The notes under the pieces: model-generated
What the model saw: the letters and a program-made list of their open reading frames with translations, nothing else
The model's database searches: none
What the model was told of the DNA's origin: nothing
In this document: positions 52,866-61,032 of the stretch, in pieces
Numbering within the stretch: the stretch's first letter is position 1
How the letters are laid out: each line of letters opens with the position of its first letter
Translations under genes and position numbers: made by a program
Assembly: GCF_009177095.1 (NCBI RefSeq)
Contig: NZ_AP021861.1
Span: forward strand, 5,438,501-5,502,500
DNA: 64,000 nt
Source: Lacipirellula parvula
Lineage (GTDB): Bacteria > Planctomycetota > Planctomycetia > Pirellulales > Lacipirellulaceae
Reading direction: 5' to 3'

Positions 52866-55337
52866 ATGAGATACACGCTTTCTTTGATTGGGGCCTGCGC
52901 GTTGAGCCTGCTGTTGGCCGTGGATGCCGCCCAGGCGGAGATTCCGGTCGTGCCGGCGGCGTCGCTTGGGCTGAACCAGGCGCAGCTTGATCGGATCGAT
53001 GCACTCGTCAAAGAAGAGATCGAAGCGAAGCGGTTGCCGGGCTGCGTCGTGGCGATTGGCCGCACGGGGGGGATTGGTTTCTTGAAGGCGTACGGCGATC
53101 GTCGTGTCGAACCCTCGCAGGAAGAGATGACCGTCGACACGGTGTTCGACATGGCGTCGCTCACCAAGCCGATCGCGACCGCGACGAGCGTGATGATTCT
53201 CGTCGAGCAAGGCAAGGTGCGGCTGCGTAATCCAGTGGCGGAATATATCCCGGAATTTGCTCAGAACGGCAAAGAGAACATCACCGTCGAGGATTTGCTC
53301 GTCCACCGCGGCGGGTTGATTCCCGACAACGCGCTGAGCGATTACGAGGATGGCGAGGAGAAGGCGTGGGAGCGGTTGTTCGCCCTGCCGACCGATCGCC
53401 CTGGTAAGCAGTTTATTTACTCCGACGTTGGCTTTCTGACGCTCGGCAAGATCGTCGAGCGGGCGAGCGGCAAGAATGTCGCGGAGTTTGCGGCGGAGAA
53501 CATCTTCAAGCCGCTGGGCATGAAGGACTCGGGCTACACGCCGTCGAAGGAGTTGTCGCAGCGGGCCGCGACGACCGAAAAGCGCGACGACGAGTGGATG
53601 CGGGGCGAAGTGCACGATCCGCGGGCGTACTTGCTGAACGGCGTCGCCGGGCATGCGGGGCTGTTCTCGACGGCGGCGGATCTGGCGATTTACTGCGATG
53701 CGTTTTTGCGGGGGGCCTCGAACAAATCGTCGCAAGAGTTGGCTCGCGGTGACGACGGCAAGTCCGCCGCTCACGCGGTTCCGCCGTTCGTGATGAGCCG
53801 GGCAACGCTGGCCGAGATGTTGCGGCCGCGCGACGTGGCGGGCAACTCGCGGGCGCTCGGCTGGGACAACAAGAGCGCCTACTCGACCAATCGCGGCGAG
53901 CTGCTCAGCAGCCGCGCCGTGGGTCATGGCGGGTTCACGGGCACGGCGATGTGGATCGATCCGGAACTCGATTTGTTCGTGATCTTCTTGTCAAACCGCG
54001 TCCATCCAAAGGGCGATGGGTTGGTGAATCCACTCGCGGGGCGGATTGGCTCGGTAGCGGCGGCGGCGATTGACGGACCGAATCCGACGAGCGTGGCCGT
54101 GGCAGCGAAGACTGCGGTGGAAGAGAAGGCGGAAGGCGCTGGCGACGTGCGGCCGGCGCTGCATGCCGTTGAAGCCACCAAGGTCTCAAAGGCCAAGCGG
54201 CCGCAAGTGCTGACGGGCATCGATGTGCTCGCTCGCGACGGGTTCAAGCAACTCGCCGGCCGCAAGGTGGGCCTGATCACCAATCACACCGGCCTCGATC
54301 GCGACGGTCGCCGCACGATCGACCTGCTGGCGAACGCCCCGGGCGTGAAGCTGGTGGCGATCTTCAGCCCCGAGCATGGCATTGCGGGGAAGCTCGATCA
54401 CGATGGCATCACCGACGCCCGCGACGAAGCGACGGGGCTGAAGATTCATAGCCTCTACGGCGAGACCCGCAAGCCGACGGCTGAGCAGCTGAAGGGGATC
54501 GACACGATTGTGTTCGATATTCAGGACATTGGCTGCCGGTTTTACACCTACGAATCGACGATGACCTGGGCGATGGAAGCGGCGGGCGAGCATGGACTAA
54601 AGTACGTGGTGCTCGATCGGCCGAATCCGATCGGCGGCGTCGCGATGGAAGGTCCGCTGGCCGATGGCGGCCGCGAGTCGTTCGTCGGCTGCCACACGGT
54701 GCCGCTGCGGCATGGCCTGACGGTCGGCGAGTTGGCGACGATGTACCGCGCGGAACGCGAGATCGAGGTCGATCTCGAAGTGATCAAGGCCGAGAACTGG
54801 CGCCGCGGCGACTACTGGGACGCGACCGGCCTGACGTGGGTCAACCAATCGCCGAACATGCGGAGCCTGACCGAGGCGATCCTCTACCCCGGCATGGGCG
54901 TGTGGGAGACCACTAACGTGTCGGTCGGTCGCGGGACGGATACGCCATTCGAACTGATCGGGGCCCCGTGGATCGATGGGCAAAAACTGGCCGCGGAACT
55001 GAACGGCGCCGGCCTGCCGGGCGTGCGGTTCACGCCGATCGAGTTCACGCCCAGCGACAGCAAGTTCAAAGAGCAGAAGTGCGGCGGCGTGAACGTGGCG
55101 ATTACCAATCAGGCGGAGTTTAACGCCGTGGCCGTGGGGCTGGAGCTGGCCGCGACGCTGCGGCGGCTCTACCCGCTCGACTGGCAGGTGAAGGCGGCCG
55201 ACCGGCTGCTGATCAACGACGAGGTTTACCAGGCGATCGTCGCCGGGGCCGATCGGGCGGAGTTGGAGGCACTGTTCGCGGACGATCTGAAAGAATTCGG
55301 GAAGCGTCGCCAAAAGTTTCTGCTCTACGGCGAGTGA
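52866..55337 (+). CDS. namZ: Secreted fusion: beta-lactamase-like serine hydrolase + NamZ (DUF1343) MurNAc hydrolase
   Basis: 823 residues with signal peptide (MRYTLSLIGACALSLLLAVD, AQA-E cleavage near 24). The first domain (about 40-400) is class C beta-lactamase/penicillin-binding-like: SLTK (Ser98, Lys101) and IYSDVGFL (Tyr-Ser-Asp near 184) give the catalytic site. The second domain begins at about 448 (LTGIDVLARDGFKQLAGRKV) and follows DUF1343: LITNHTG, AIFSPEHGI, SLYGETRKP, YTYESTMTWAM and DRPNPIGG. NamZ is known to release MurNAc from the non-reducing end of peptidoglycan chains. The two-domain fusion implies that peptide-trimming or a related esterase function acts on the same chain ends. 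It lies with symporter, MurQ and a sugar kinase. Confidence 0.93.
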   Translation: MRYTLSLIGACALSLLLAVDAAQAEIPVVPAASLGLNQAQLDRIDALVKEEIEAKRLPGCVVAIGRTGGIGFLKAYGDRRVEPSQEEMTVDTVFDMASLTKPIATATSVMILVEQGKVRLRNPVAEYIPEFAQNGKENITVEDLLVHRGGLIPDNALSDYEDGEEKAWERLFALPTDRPGKQFIYSDVGFLTLGKIVERASGKNVAEFAAENIFKPLGMKDSGYTPSKELSQRAATTEKRDDEWMRGEVHDPRAYLLNGVAGHAGLFSTAADLAIYCDAFLRGASNKSSQELARGDDGKSAAHAVPPFVMSRATLAEMLRPRDVAGNSRALGWDNKSAYSTNRGELLSSRAVGHGGFTGTAMWIDPELDLFVIFLSNRVHPKGDGLVNPLAGRIGSVAAAAIDGPNPTSVAVAAKTAVEEKAEGAGDVRPALHAVEATKVSKAKRPQVLTGIDVLARDGFKQLAGRKVGLITNHTGLDRDGRRTIDLLANAPGVKLVAIFSPEHGIAGKLDHDGITDARDEATGLKIHSLYGETRKPTAEQLKGIDTIVFDIQDIGCRFYTYESTMTWAMEAAGEHGLKYVVLDRPNPIGGVAMEGPLADGGRESFVGCHTVPLRHGLTVGELATMYRAEREIEVDLEVIKAENWRRGDYWDATGLTWVNQSPNMRSLTEAILYPGMGVWETTNVSVGRGTDTPFELIGAPWIDGQKLAAELNGAGLPGVRFTPIEFTPSDSKFKEQKCGGVNVAITNQAEFNAVAVGLELAATLRRLYPLDWQVKAADRLLINDEVYQAIVAGADRAELEALFADDLKEFGKRRQKFLLYGE

Positions 55338-55353
55338 AAACGCAGCGAGCCGC

Positions 55354-55383
55354 CTGAAAACGGCGGGGGTGTTTGTTTATACT
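55354..55383 (+). promoter_or_regulatory. Possible sigma-70-type promoter of glcD
   Basis: CTGAAA at 55354-55359, an 18-bp spacer, and TATACT at 55378-55383, 41 bp ahead of the ATG. Confidence 0.4.
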
Positions 55384-55423
55384 GGCGGTTTGTCGTTCGC
55401 TCACCGCCATTGAACTAGCCCCC

Positions 55424-56809
55424 ATGTCGCAGACGGTCGTTTCGCTTGCCGAGGAACTTGCCCAGGAACTCGGCGTCGATCGGGTGCTGACGGCGGCCGA
55501 GGATCTGGCGGTTTACGCCTACGACGGCACCGCGGCGTTGCGGCAGAACCCTGCGTGCGTCGTTTTTCCGCTGACGACGGCCGAGGTGGCGTTCTGCGTG
55601 CAGACGGCGCGGCGGCATCGGGCGCCGATCGTGACGCGCGGTTCGGGCACCGGTCTGAGCGGCGGCAGCGTGCCGATGGAGGGGGCGCTGGTCGTCTGCC
55701 TCAATCGGATGGACCGGATCATCGAACTCGATCCGCGAAACCTCACGATCGAAGTCGAGGCGGGCTGCATCACGCAGACGATCGACGAGACGGCCGGCAA
55801 GCATGGGCTGTTCTATCCGCCTGATCCGGGGTCGCGGAAGATTTCGACGATCGGCGGCAACGTCGCGGAAAATTCGGGCGGCCTGCGCGGCCTGAAGTAC
55901 GGCGTCACCCGCGACTATGTGATGGGCCTCGAAGCGGTGCTCGCCAGCGGCGAGGTTGTGTGGCTGGGCAACAAGTGCGTCAAAGACGTCGCGGGATACA
56001 ACCTGCGTGACTTGTTCGTCGGCTCCGAGGGAACGCTCGGCATCGTCACGCGGGTGCTGCTGAAGCTCGTGCCGCTGCCGCAAGCTCGCAAGACGATGCT
56101 CGCGTCGTACACGACGCTCGAAGCGGCAGGCGAAACGGTTTCCAACATCATCGCGGCGAAGATCATTCCGTGCACGCTCGAGTTTCTCGATCAGCAGACG
56201 ATTCGCTGCGTTGAGGACTTCGCTCATGTCGGCTTGCCGACCGAAGCGGCGGCGGTGCTGATTATGGAGACCGACGGCCATCCGCACGTCGTCGCCGAAG
56301 AAGCGGCGGCGATGGCGGCGATCGCCTCGGCCTGCGGCGCGATTTCGGTGCGCACCGCAGCCGACGACGCGGAAGCGAACAAGTTGCTTTCCGCGCGGCG
56401 GGCGGCGTTTTCGGCCCTCGCTCGCGTACGGCCGACGACGATTCTCGAAGACGTCACCGTGCCGCGAAGCGAACTTGCGGGGATGGTGGCGTTCATCGCC
56501 GCGTCGGCCGCGAAGCATGGGCTGCAGATCGGCACCTTCGGCCACATGGGCGACGGCAACCTGCACCCGACGTACCTCACCGACGAACGGAACGCCGACG
56601 AGATGCACCGCGTCGAGCTGTCGCTGGCCGAGATCGTCGACCGCACGCTCGCCGTCGGCGGCACGATCACCGGCGAACATGGCGTGGGGCTGGCGAAGAA
56701 GCCGTACTTGAAGCAACAACTGGGCGACAACAGTTATCAGTTGTTGAAGCTGGTGAAAGGCGCGCTCGACCCCGACGGGCTGCTCAATCCCGGCAAGATA
56801 TTTGAATAA
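55424..56809 (+). CDS. glcD: Glycolate oxidase subunit GlcD (FAD-linked oxidase)
   Basis: 461 residues from the ATG at 55424. The FAD-binding PCMH-type domain has RGSGTGLSGGSVP and IGGNVAENSGGLRGLKYG; the C-terminal domain carries HMGDGNLHPTYL and TGEHGVGLAKK, with the two conserved His motifs of the vanillyl-alcohol oxidase-type family. It oxidises glycolate or a related 2-hydroxy acid and passes electrons to GlcF. No glcE gene is present. A palindromic repeat lies between glcD and glcF. Confidence 0.95.
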   Translation: MSQTVVSLAEELAQELGVDRVLTAAEDLAVYAYDGTAALRQNPACVVFPLTTAEVAFCVQTARRHRAPIVTRGSGTGLSGGSVPMEGALVVCLNRMDRIIELDPRNLTIEVEAGCITQTIDETAGKHGLFYPPDPGSRKISTIGGNVAENSGGLRGLKYGVTRDYVMGLEAVLASGEVVWLGNKCVKDVAGYNLRDLFVGSEGTLGIVTRVLLKLVPLPQARKTMLASYTTLEAAGETVSNIIAAKIIPCTLEFLDQQTIRCVEDFAHVGLPTEAAAVLIMETDGHPHVVAEEAAAMAAIASACGAISVRTAADDAEANKLLSARRAAFSALARVRPTTILEDVTVPRSELAGMVAFIAASAAKHGLQIGTFGHMGDGNLHPTYLTDERNADEMHRVELSLAEIVDRTLAVGGTITGEHGVGLAKKPYLKQQLGDNSYQLLKLVKGALDPDGLLNPGKIFE

Positions 56810-56817
56810 GAAGACTC

Positions 56818-56910
56818 ACCACGACGACACAACGGACACGACGAGAAGAACGGAGTTGGCAACGATCAATCCGACTTGTATTTCCGTCATGATCGTCGTG
56901 CCGTCGTGGT
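56818..56910. repeat. Palindromic repeat (family B) between glcD and glcF
   Basis: Left arm ACCACGACGACACAACGGAC at 56818-56843, right arm shorter, ...CGTCGTGCCGTCGTGGT at 56894-56910. Homologous to the element between leuC and leuD, with a 9-base deletion in the right arm. Confidence 0.85.
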
Positions 56911-56939
56911 TCAATCGCATTTCTGAAGCGACCTAAACC

Positions 56940-58271
56940 TTGTCCGAACTGAACCTCCTCAAATCGCTCGACTACTCCGTGCTGCAGCAATGCATGCATT
57001 GCGGCATGTGCTTGCCGACGTGTCCGACGTATGACGAGACGAAGTTCGAGCGGAGCAGCCCGCGAGGGCGGATTCGGTTGATGCGCGAGGTAGCCGATGG
57101 GCGACTCGACGTCACCGAGACGTTTGCCGAGGAGATGTCGTACTGCCTTGGCTGCCTGGCGTGCACGACGGCGTGCCCGGCCGGGGTCGACTACGGCACG
57201 CTGCTGGAGAATGCCCGCGGCGAGGTGGAACGGCGCGGCGTCATCGGCGGGCCCGCGCGGCGGCTGTTTCGCTGGGCGAATCTCTCGGTGTTGTTCCGGC
57301 ATCCGCGGCTAATGCGAGCGGTGGGCCGTTCGCTGTGGCTCTACCAAAAGCTGGGCGTGCAGTCGGCGCTGCGGAAGCTCGGCGTGATGAAGCTCCTGCC
57401 GCAACAATTGCGAGTGATGGAAGCGGCGACGCCGACGGTGGTGGCGCCCTTCTCGAACGCCCGCATCAAGCGGATTGAAATGCCGGCCGCCCCGGCCAAG
57501 TATCGCGTGGCGCTCCTCACGGGCTGCGTGCAAGATTTGTTGTTCAGCCCCATTAATCGCGCCACGGCCGACGTGCTGCTGGCGAACGGCTGCGAAGTGG
57601 TGACGCCGCGGCTACAGTATTGCTGCGGTTCGCTGCACGCCCACAACGGCGAGTTGGAATTGGCTCGTGATCTCGCGCGGAAGAATCTTGATCTGTACGA
57701 CGTCGAGAAGTTCGATGCGATCATTAGCAACGCGGGCGGCTGCGGCTCGCATTTGAAAAAGTATGCGGAGCTGTTGCATCACGATTCGCAGTATCACGCG
57801 CGGGCGGTCGCTTGGGATCGCAAGGTTCGGGATGTGAGCGAGTGGTTGGTGGAGATTGGGTGTCGCGCGCCGCAAAGTGCTGCGGGTGGCGTCAGAGTGA
57901 CATACGACGCTTCTTGCCACTTGCTGCATGGGCAAAAGATTGCCGCGCAGCCGCTCGCGCTGTTGAAGTTGCTGCCAGGCGTCGATCTCGTGCCGCTGGC
58001 GGAGTCCGATTGGTGCTGCGGCAGCGCGGGGGTCTATAGCATCACGCAGCCGGAGCAATCGGCGAAGCTGCTCGGTCGCAAGCTGGAACATATCGCCGCG
58101 ACCGGGGCGTCGGTGCTCGCGAGCGGCAACCCAGGGTGCTTGATGCAGATCGAGAACGGCATGCGCCGCGACCCGCGGCTGGCCCATGTACGGGCGTGCC
58201 ATCCGGTGGAGTTGTTGGCGGAAGCGTATCGGCGCGAAGCGAGTCGCATTGGCCCCGGAGGGGCCGAGTGA
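56940..58271 (+). CDS. glcF: Glycolate oxidase iron-sulfur subunit GlcF
   Basis: 443 residues from a TTG at 56940 (no ATG precedes the first iron-sulfur motif). Two [4Fe-4S] clusters: Cys18, 21, 24 and 28 (CMHCGMCLPTCP) and Cys69, 72, 75 and 79 (CLGCLACTTACP). Two CCG domains follow, YCCGSLHAHNGE and WCCGSAGVYS. It carries electrons from GlcD to the respiratory chain. Its last codons (GPGGAE then TGA) are encoded by the first palindrome of a family D repeat, so the C-terminus may have been set by the insertion. Confidence 0.94.
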   Translation: MSELNLLKSLDYSVLQQCMHCGMCLPTCPTYDETKFERSSPRGRIRLMREVADGRLDVTETFAEEMSYCLGCLACTTACPAGVDYGTLLENARGEVERRGVIGGPARRLFRWANLSVLFRHPRLMRAVGRSLWLYQKLGVQSALRKLGVMKLLPQQLRVMEAATPTVVAPFSNARIKRIEMPAAPAKYRVALLTGCVQDLLFSPINRATADVLLANGCEVVTPRLQYCCGSLHAHNGELELARDLARKNLDLYDVEKFDAIISNAGGCGSHLKKYAELLHHDSQYHARAVAWDRKVRDVSEWLVEIGCRAPQSAAGGVRVTYDASCHLLHGQKIAAQPLALLKLLPGVDLVPLAESDWCCGSAGVYSITQPEQSAKLLGRKLEHIAATGASVLASGNPGCLMQIENGMRRDPRLAHVRACHPVELLAEAYRREASRIGPGGAE

Positions 58272-58456
58272 TGTAGCCAGGGGCGCAAGCCCCTGGTATC
58301 CGTGGCAACAAGAGACTCTCAGCCCCGTGAGGGGCGGCAGAGGTCCCGATGTCCGCAAAGAATAGTGTCGCCCCTCCGGGGCTCAAACTCTTGACGACGC
58401 TGCTAACCAGGGGCTGACGCCCCTGGCTACACCATATCGCCCCCTCCGGGGGCTAA
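58250..58456. repeat. Palindromic repeat, family D, copy 2
   Basis: GGCCCCGGAGGGGCC overlaps the last codons of glcF; then AGGGGCGCAAGCCCCT, AGCCCCGTGAGGGGCGG, AGGGGCTGACGCCCCT and CCCCTCCGGGGG. Same order as in copy 1 at 48512. Confidence 0.88.
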
Positions 58457-58488
58457 GCGCGACTTCGCTCTACCGGAATGGATGCCGC

Positions 58489-58513
58489 CCCCCCGGGCGG
58501 AGCCCGGGGCTAG
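58489..58513. repeat. Family E palindrome beside the MBL gene
   Basis: CCCCCGGGCGGAGCCCGGGG then CTAG, ending 3 bp beyond the stop of the minus-strand MBL gene (58517). Confidence 0.85.
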
Positions 58514-58516
58514 GGT

Positions 58517-59173
58517 CTACGTCAAAAACGGATTCGTGCGGCGCTCCTCGCCCACCGTCGTTGGCGGGCCGTGGCCGGGGAGCACGACGGCGCTATCAGG
58601 CAGCGTCAGCAGCTTCGTGCGGATCGATTCGATGAGCGTCTCGTGGTCGCCGTCGGGGAAGTCGCTGCGGCCGATGCTGCCGGCGAACAGCACGTCGCCG
58701 CCGAGGACGATCATTGGCGAGAGCTCCTTCGCGACGAAGATGACGTGGCCCGCGCTGTGGCCGGGGGTGTCGTAGACTGTCCAGCGGATGCCGGCGAACT
58801 CAACGACCTCGCCCTCGTCGACCGTTTGATCAGCAACAGGGCTGATGATCGGCATTCCGAACCCGGCCGAGAGATTCCCCTTCGCATCGGTCAGCTTCCA
58901 GGCGTCGCCGGCGCCGATCACTAGCGGTGCGTCGGGCCAGCGTTCTTTTAGATAGCCGTTGCCGGCGATGTGGTCGGCGTGGCCGTGGGTGTTGAGGATC
59001 GCCACCGGGTGGAGTCCGGCCGCTTCGAGCTCGTCGACGATCCGATCAGGCTCAAGCCCGGGGTCGACGACGATGCAGGCGCCCCCCTCGGCAAGCGAGA
59101 GAAGATAGGCGTTTTCTTCAAATAAGGCGGAGGTCACCACGCGGACAAACGGGGAAGTTTCCTTATTCTGCAC
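58517..59173 (-). CDS. MBL-fold metallo-hydrolase (glyoxalase II-like)
   Basis: 218 residues. The metal motif is HGHADH (His63, His65, Asp67, His68), preceded by ILNTHG. Further conserved segments are DTPGHSAGHVIFV (His near 139), FAGSIGRSDFPDGD and VLPGHGPPTTVG. This size and pattern suit a hydroxyacylglutathione hydrolase-like or general thioesterase. Substrate unknown. Separated from the glycolate genes by two palindromic repeats and convergent with them. Confidence 0.93.
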   Translation of the reverse strand: MQNKETSPFVRVVTSALFEENAYLLSLAEGGACIVVDPGLEPDRIVDELEAAGLHPVAILNTHGHADHIAGNGYLKERWPDAPLVIGAGDAWKLTDAKGNLSAGFGMPIISPVADQTVDEGEVVEFAGIRWTVYDTPGHSAGHVIFVAKELSPMIVLGGDVLFAGSIGRSDFPDGDHETLIESIRTKLLTLPDSAVVLPGHGPPTTVGEERRTNPFLT

Positions 59174-59547
59174 AGTTTAACCTTTTCGATGTCGTAACAC
59201 TCGGATACGATTCCCCGCCTTGGGGGTATCGGCTGAAACGGTTAGGCTGACTCCCGGTCCAGGTTACGACGATTGTAATTGTTTCGCCCAGTGCGAACGA
59301 TAGTTAGGAAGCGGCAAGAGGGATCGTCCGCGCCTAGCGACCTTCCGATTGGTCAAACCTTAACGCTGAACTCCTTAGCCCGCTTGGGATTTCCGCGTTG
59401 CCGACCGCCTGGCCAACGACGCAAGCACGCCCCCGCCACGCATCGCCGACAGGGTGAGGAACGACGTTTGCTCCCCTGTCCCCGCCTAGAAAATACAAAC
59501 GCCCTGCCAATCACGCGGCCGGAGGCCGCCATAGGAGAGCGCCCAGA
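59174..59547. other. Divergent gap between MBL and DUF1571 genes
   Basis: 374 bp. The 3' end holds AGGAGAG as the ribosome-binding site of the DUF1571 gene. A CCCCGCCTTGGGGGT stem lies near 59213-59227. No gene, tRNA fold or other element recognised. Confidence 0.5.
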
Positions 59548-60489
59548 ATGAGCTGTCAATTACGTCTTCGCGTGTTACGCCAATGTACGCCTGCACTAGC
59601 CCTGGCAGTTTCGCTGCTGGCGGGTCGCGGCGCGCAGGCTCAGGCGCCGGCAGGCACCGTTGAACCGGTCCACCGCGTCGCCAACGCCGCTGCCGCGCAA
59701 GCGCAACAGCCGACGCAAGTCGCCGCTCGCATTGCCGAGCCTGCCGCTGGCGCGCCGTTCGACCTGGAACAGAAGCCGGGCGAACACCCGCTGATGCCCG
59801 CGCTTCGCGTCGCCCAAGAAGGCGTGCAGCACATCGACGCCGACATCAAAGATTACTCGGCGATCATGTACAAGCAGGAGCGGATCGACGGCGAACTGCA
59901 AGAGCAGGAAGTCGCCTTCGTGAAGGTGCGGCACCAACCGTTCAGCGTCCACATGTTCTTCCTGTCGCCCAACAAGGGTCGCGAGTGCTTGTACGTCGCC
60001 GGCCCGAACGGCGAGAAGGGCGTGCTGCATGCCCGCGACTCGGGGTTCCGCAAGAAGCTCGGCGTGTTTGAACTTGATCCGGATGGCCGCCTCGCGATGG
60101 CTGGCCAGAAGTACCCGATCAGCAAGCTCGGCATCCGCAACCTGACGACCGAACTGATCGACGTCGCTTCGAAGGACATCAACTTCGGCGAGTGCGAAGT
60201 TCGCACGCTGCAAACGACGATTGGCACCGCGACCGACAAGCGTCCTGTGACGGTGATCGAAGTCGTTCACCCCACGCCGCGGAAGAACTTCCGCTTCCAC
60301 AAAGCGCAAGTCTTCATCGACAACGAGCTCCGCGTGCCGATTCGCTACGCGGCGTACCTCTGGCCGCAGAACCCGGGCGAAGAACCGCCGCTGGAAGAAG
60401 CCTACACTTACCTGAACCTGAAGGTGAACAACGGCTTCACCGACGCGGACTTCGACCGCACGAAGAACGTTGAGCTGTTCAAGAACTAA
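59548..60489 (+). CDS. DUF1571 domain secreted protein
   Basis: 313 residues, ATG at 59548 after AGGAGAG. The signal peptide contains CTPALALAVSLLAGRGAQAQ. An Ala/Gln-rich linker leads to the DUF1571 domain (about 70-310): IDADIKDYSAIMYKQERIDG, VFIDNELRVPIRYAAYLWP and EEAYTYLNLKVNNGFTDADF. DUF1571 proteins are found mostly in planctomycetes and their function is unknown; the fold resembles lipoprotein-carrier-like beta-sheet proteins. It is followed by a terminator at 60637. Confidence 0.93.
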   Translation: MSCQLRLRVLRQCTPALALAVSLLAGRGAQAQAPAGTVEPVHRVANAAAAQAQQPTQVAARIAEPAAGAPFDLEQKPGEHPLMPALRVAQEGVQHIDADIKDYSAIMYKQERIDGELQEQEVAFVKVRHQPFSVHMFFLSPNKGRECLYVAGPNGEKGVLHARDSGFRKKLGVFELDPDGRLAMAGQKYPISKLGIRNLTTELIDVASKDINFGECEVRTLQTTIGTATDKRPVTVIEVVHPTPRKNFRFHKAQVFIDNELRVPIRYAAYLWPQNPGEEPPLEEAYTYLNLKVNNGFTDADFDRTKNVELFKN

Positions 60490-60510
60490 CGCCGTGCTGC
60501 TGGGCGGTGC

Positions 60511-60714
60511 TCACGCGGCTTGCCGGTGAGTGGCGTCCGTCGCGGCCGCTGACGAGGGATTCGAGTTCCGTTGGAATTCGACAAGCGCCTCGGCCAGCGA
60601 GTGGCGATAAACGGTTCGACAGCGATCACACAACGAGCGGACGCCGAGTAATGTCGGCGTCCGCTTTGTTTTTTGGTCGGCGGAACGGCAGAGGTCGCAG
60701 CGCGTTGTTGGCAT
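60511..60714 (-). CDS. Small double-CxxC protein, candidate zinc ribbon
   Basis: 67 residues, ATG at 60714. CDLC near the N-terminus (residues 6-9) and CDRC at 29-32 form a likely four-cysteine zinc site, followed by a short helix and a polar tail. No ribosome-binding site is seen. A terminator for the opposite strand lies inside this frame (60637-60676). It could be a true gene or a chance frame; the paired CxxC spacing argues for a gene. Function unknown. Confidence 0.5.
   Translation of the reverse strand: MPTTRCDLCRSADQKTKRTPTLLGVRSLCDRCRTVYRHSLAEALVEFQRNSNPSSAAATDATHRQAA
60637..60676 (+). terminator. Strong Rho-independent terminator on the plus strand
   Basis: GCGGACGCCGA and its exact complement around GTAATG (11-bp stem), then TTTGTTTTTT. 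It lies 148 bp after the DUF1571 stop. Confidence 0.75.
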
Positions 60715-60779
60715 GCGTGGAGCATACCGTGCTGCTCAAGCGGCGCGTGCCTGGCAGATTTGGCCGGGTTGACGCGAGA

Positions 60780-60913
60780 CTAGCCCCCGGCTCCGCCGCA
60801 ACGAATGCTGTGGCTCCCTCCCCCTTGAGGGGAGGGCTGGGGAGGGGGTGGAACCCTGGTACACGCTGCTGCCCCCCTCCCTAACCCTCCCCTCGAGGGG
60901 GAGGGGACCTCAG
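60780..60913. repeat. Family E remnant and family C copy 3 (inverted)
   Basis: 60780-60798 holds a short CTAGCCCCCGGCTCCGCC remnant. 60810-60913 is family C in inverse orientation to copies at 14051 and 49912, with GGTACACGC in the centre instead of GGTACCAG. No gene lies in 60715-61006. Confidence 0.82.
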
Positions 60914-61006
60914 GGTTTTGTTTCCTAAGCTTCGACTACTCGCTGCTGAGCAGTATGTCTGCCAGAGAGATAACTGCGTTTCACGCTAGCGTTGCCCAAC
61001 GCCACG

Positions 61007-61032
61007 CTACCCCCGGGCGGAGCCCGGGGGTA
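61007..61032. repeat. Family E palindrome overlapping the RND gene's end
   Basis: CTACCCCCGGGCGGAGCCCG then GGGGTA; the whole palindrome is read as the last codons of the RND gene. Confidence 0.9.

Noticed and set aside
59174-59547. tRNA or riboswitch in the divergent gap
   Set aside because: No cloverleaf or known riboswitch pattern could be formed by eye; only a short CCCCGCC/GGGGGT stem is present.
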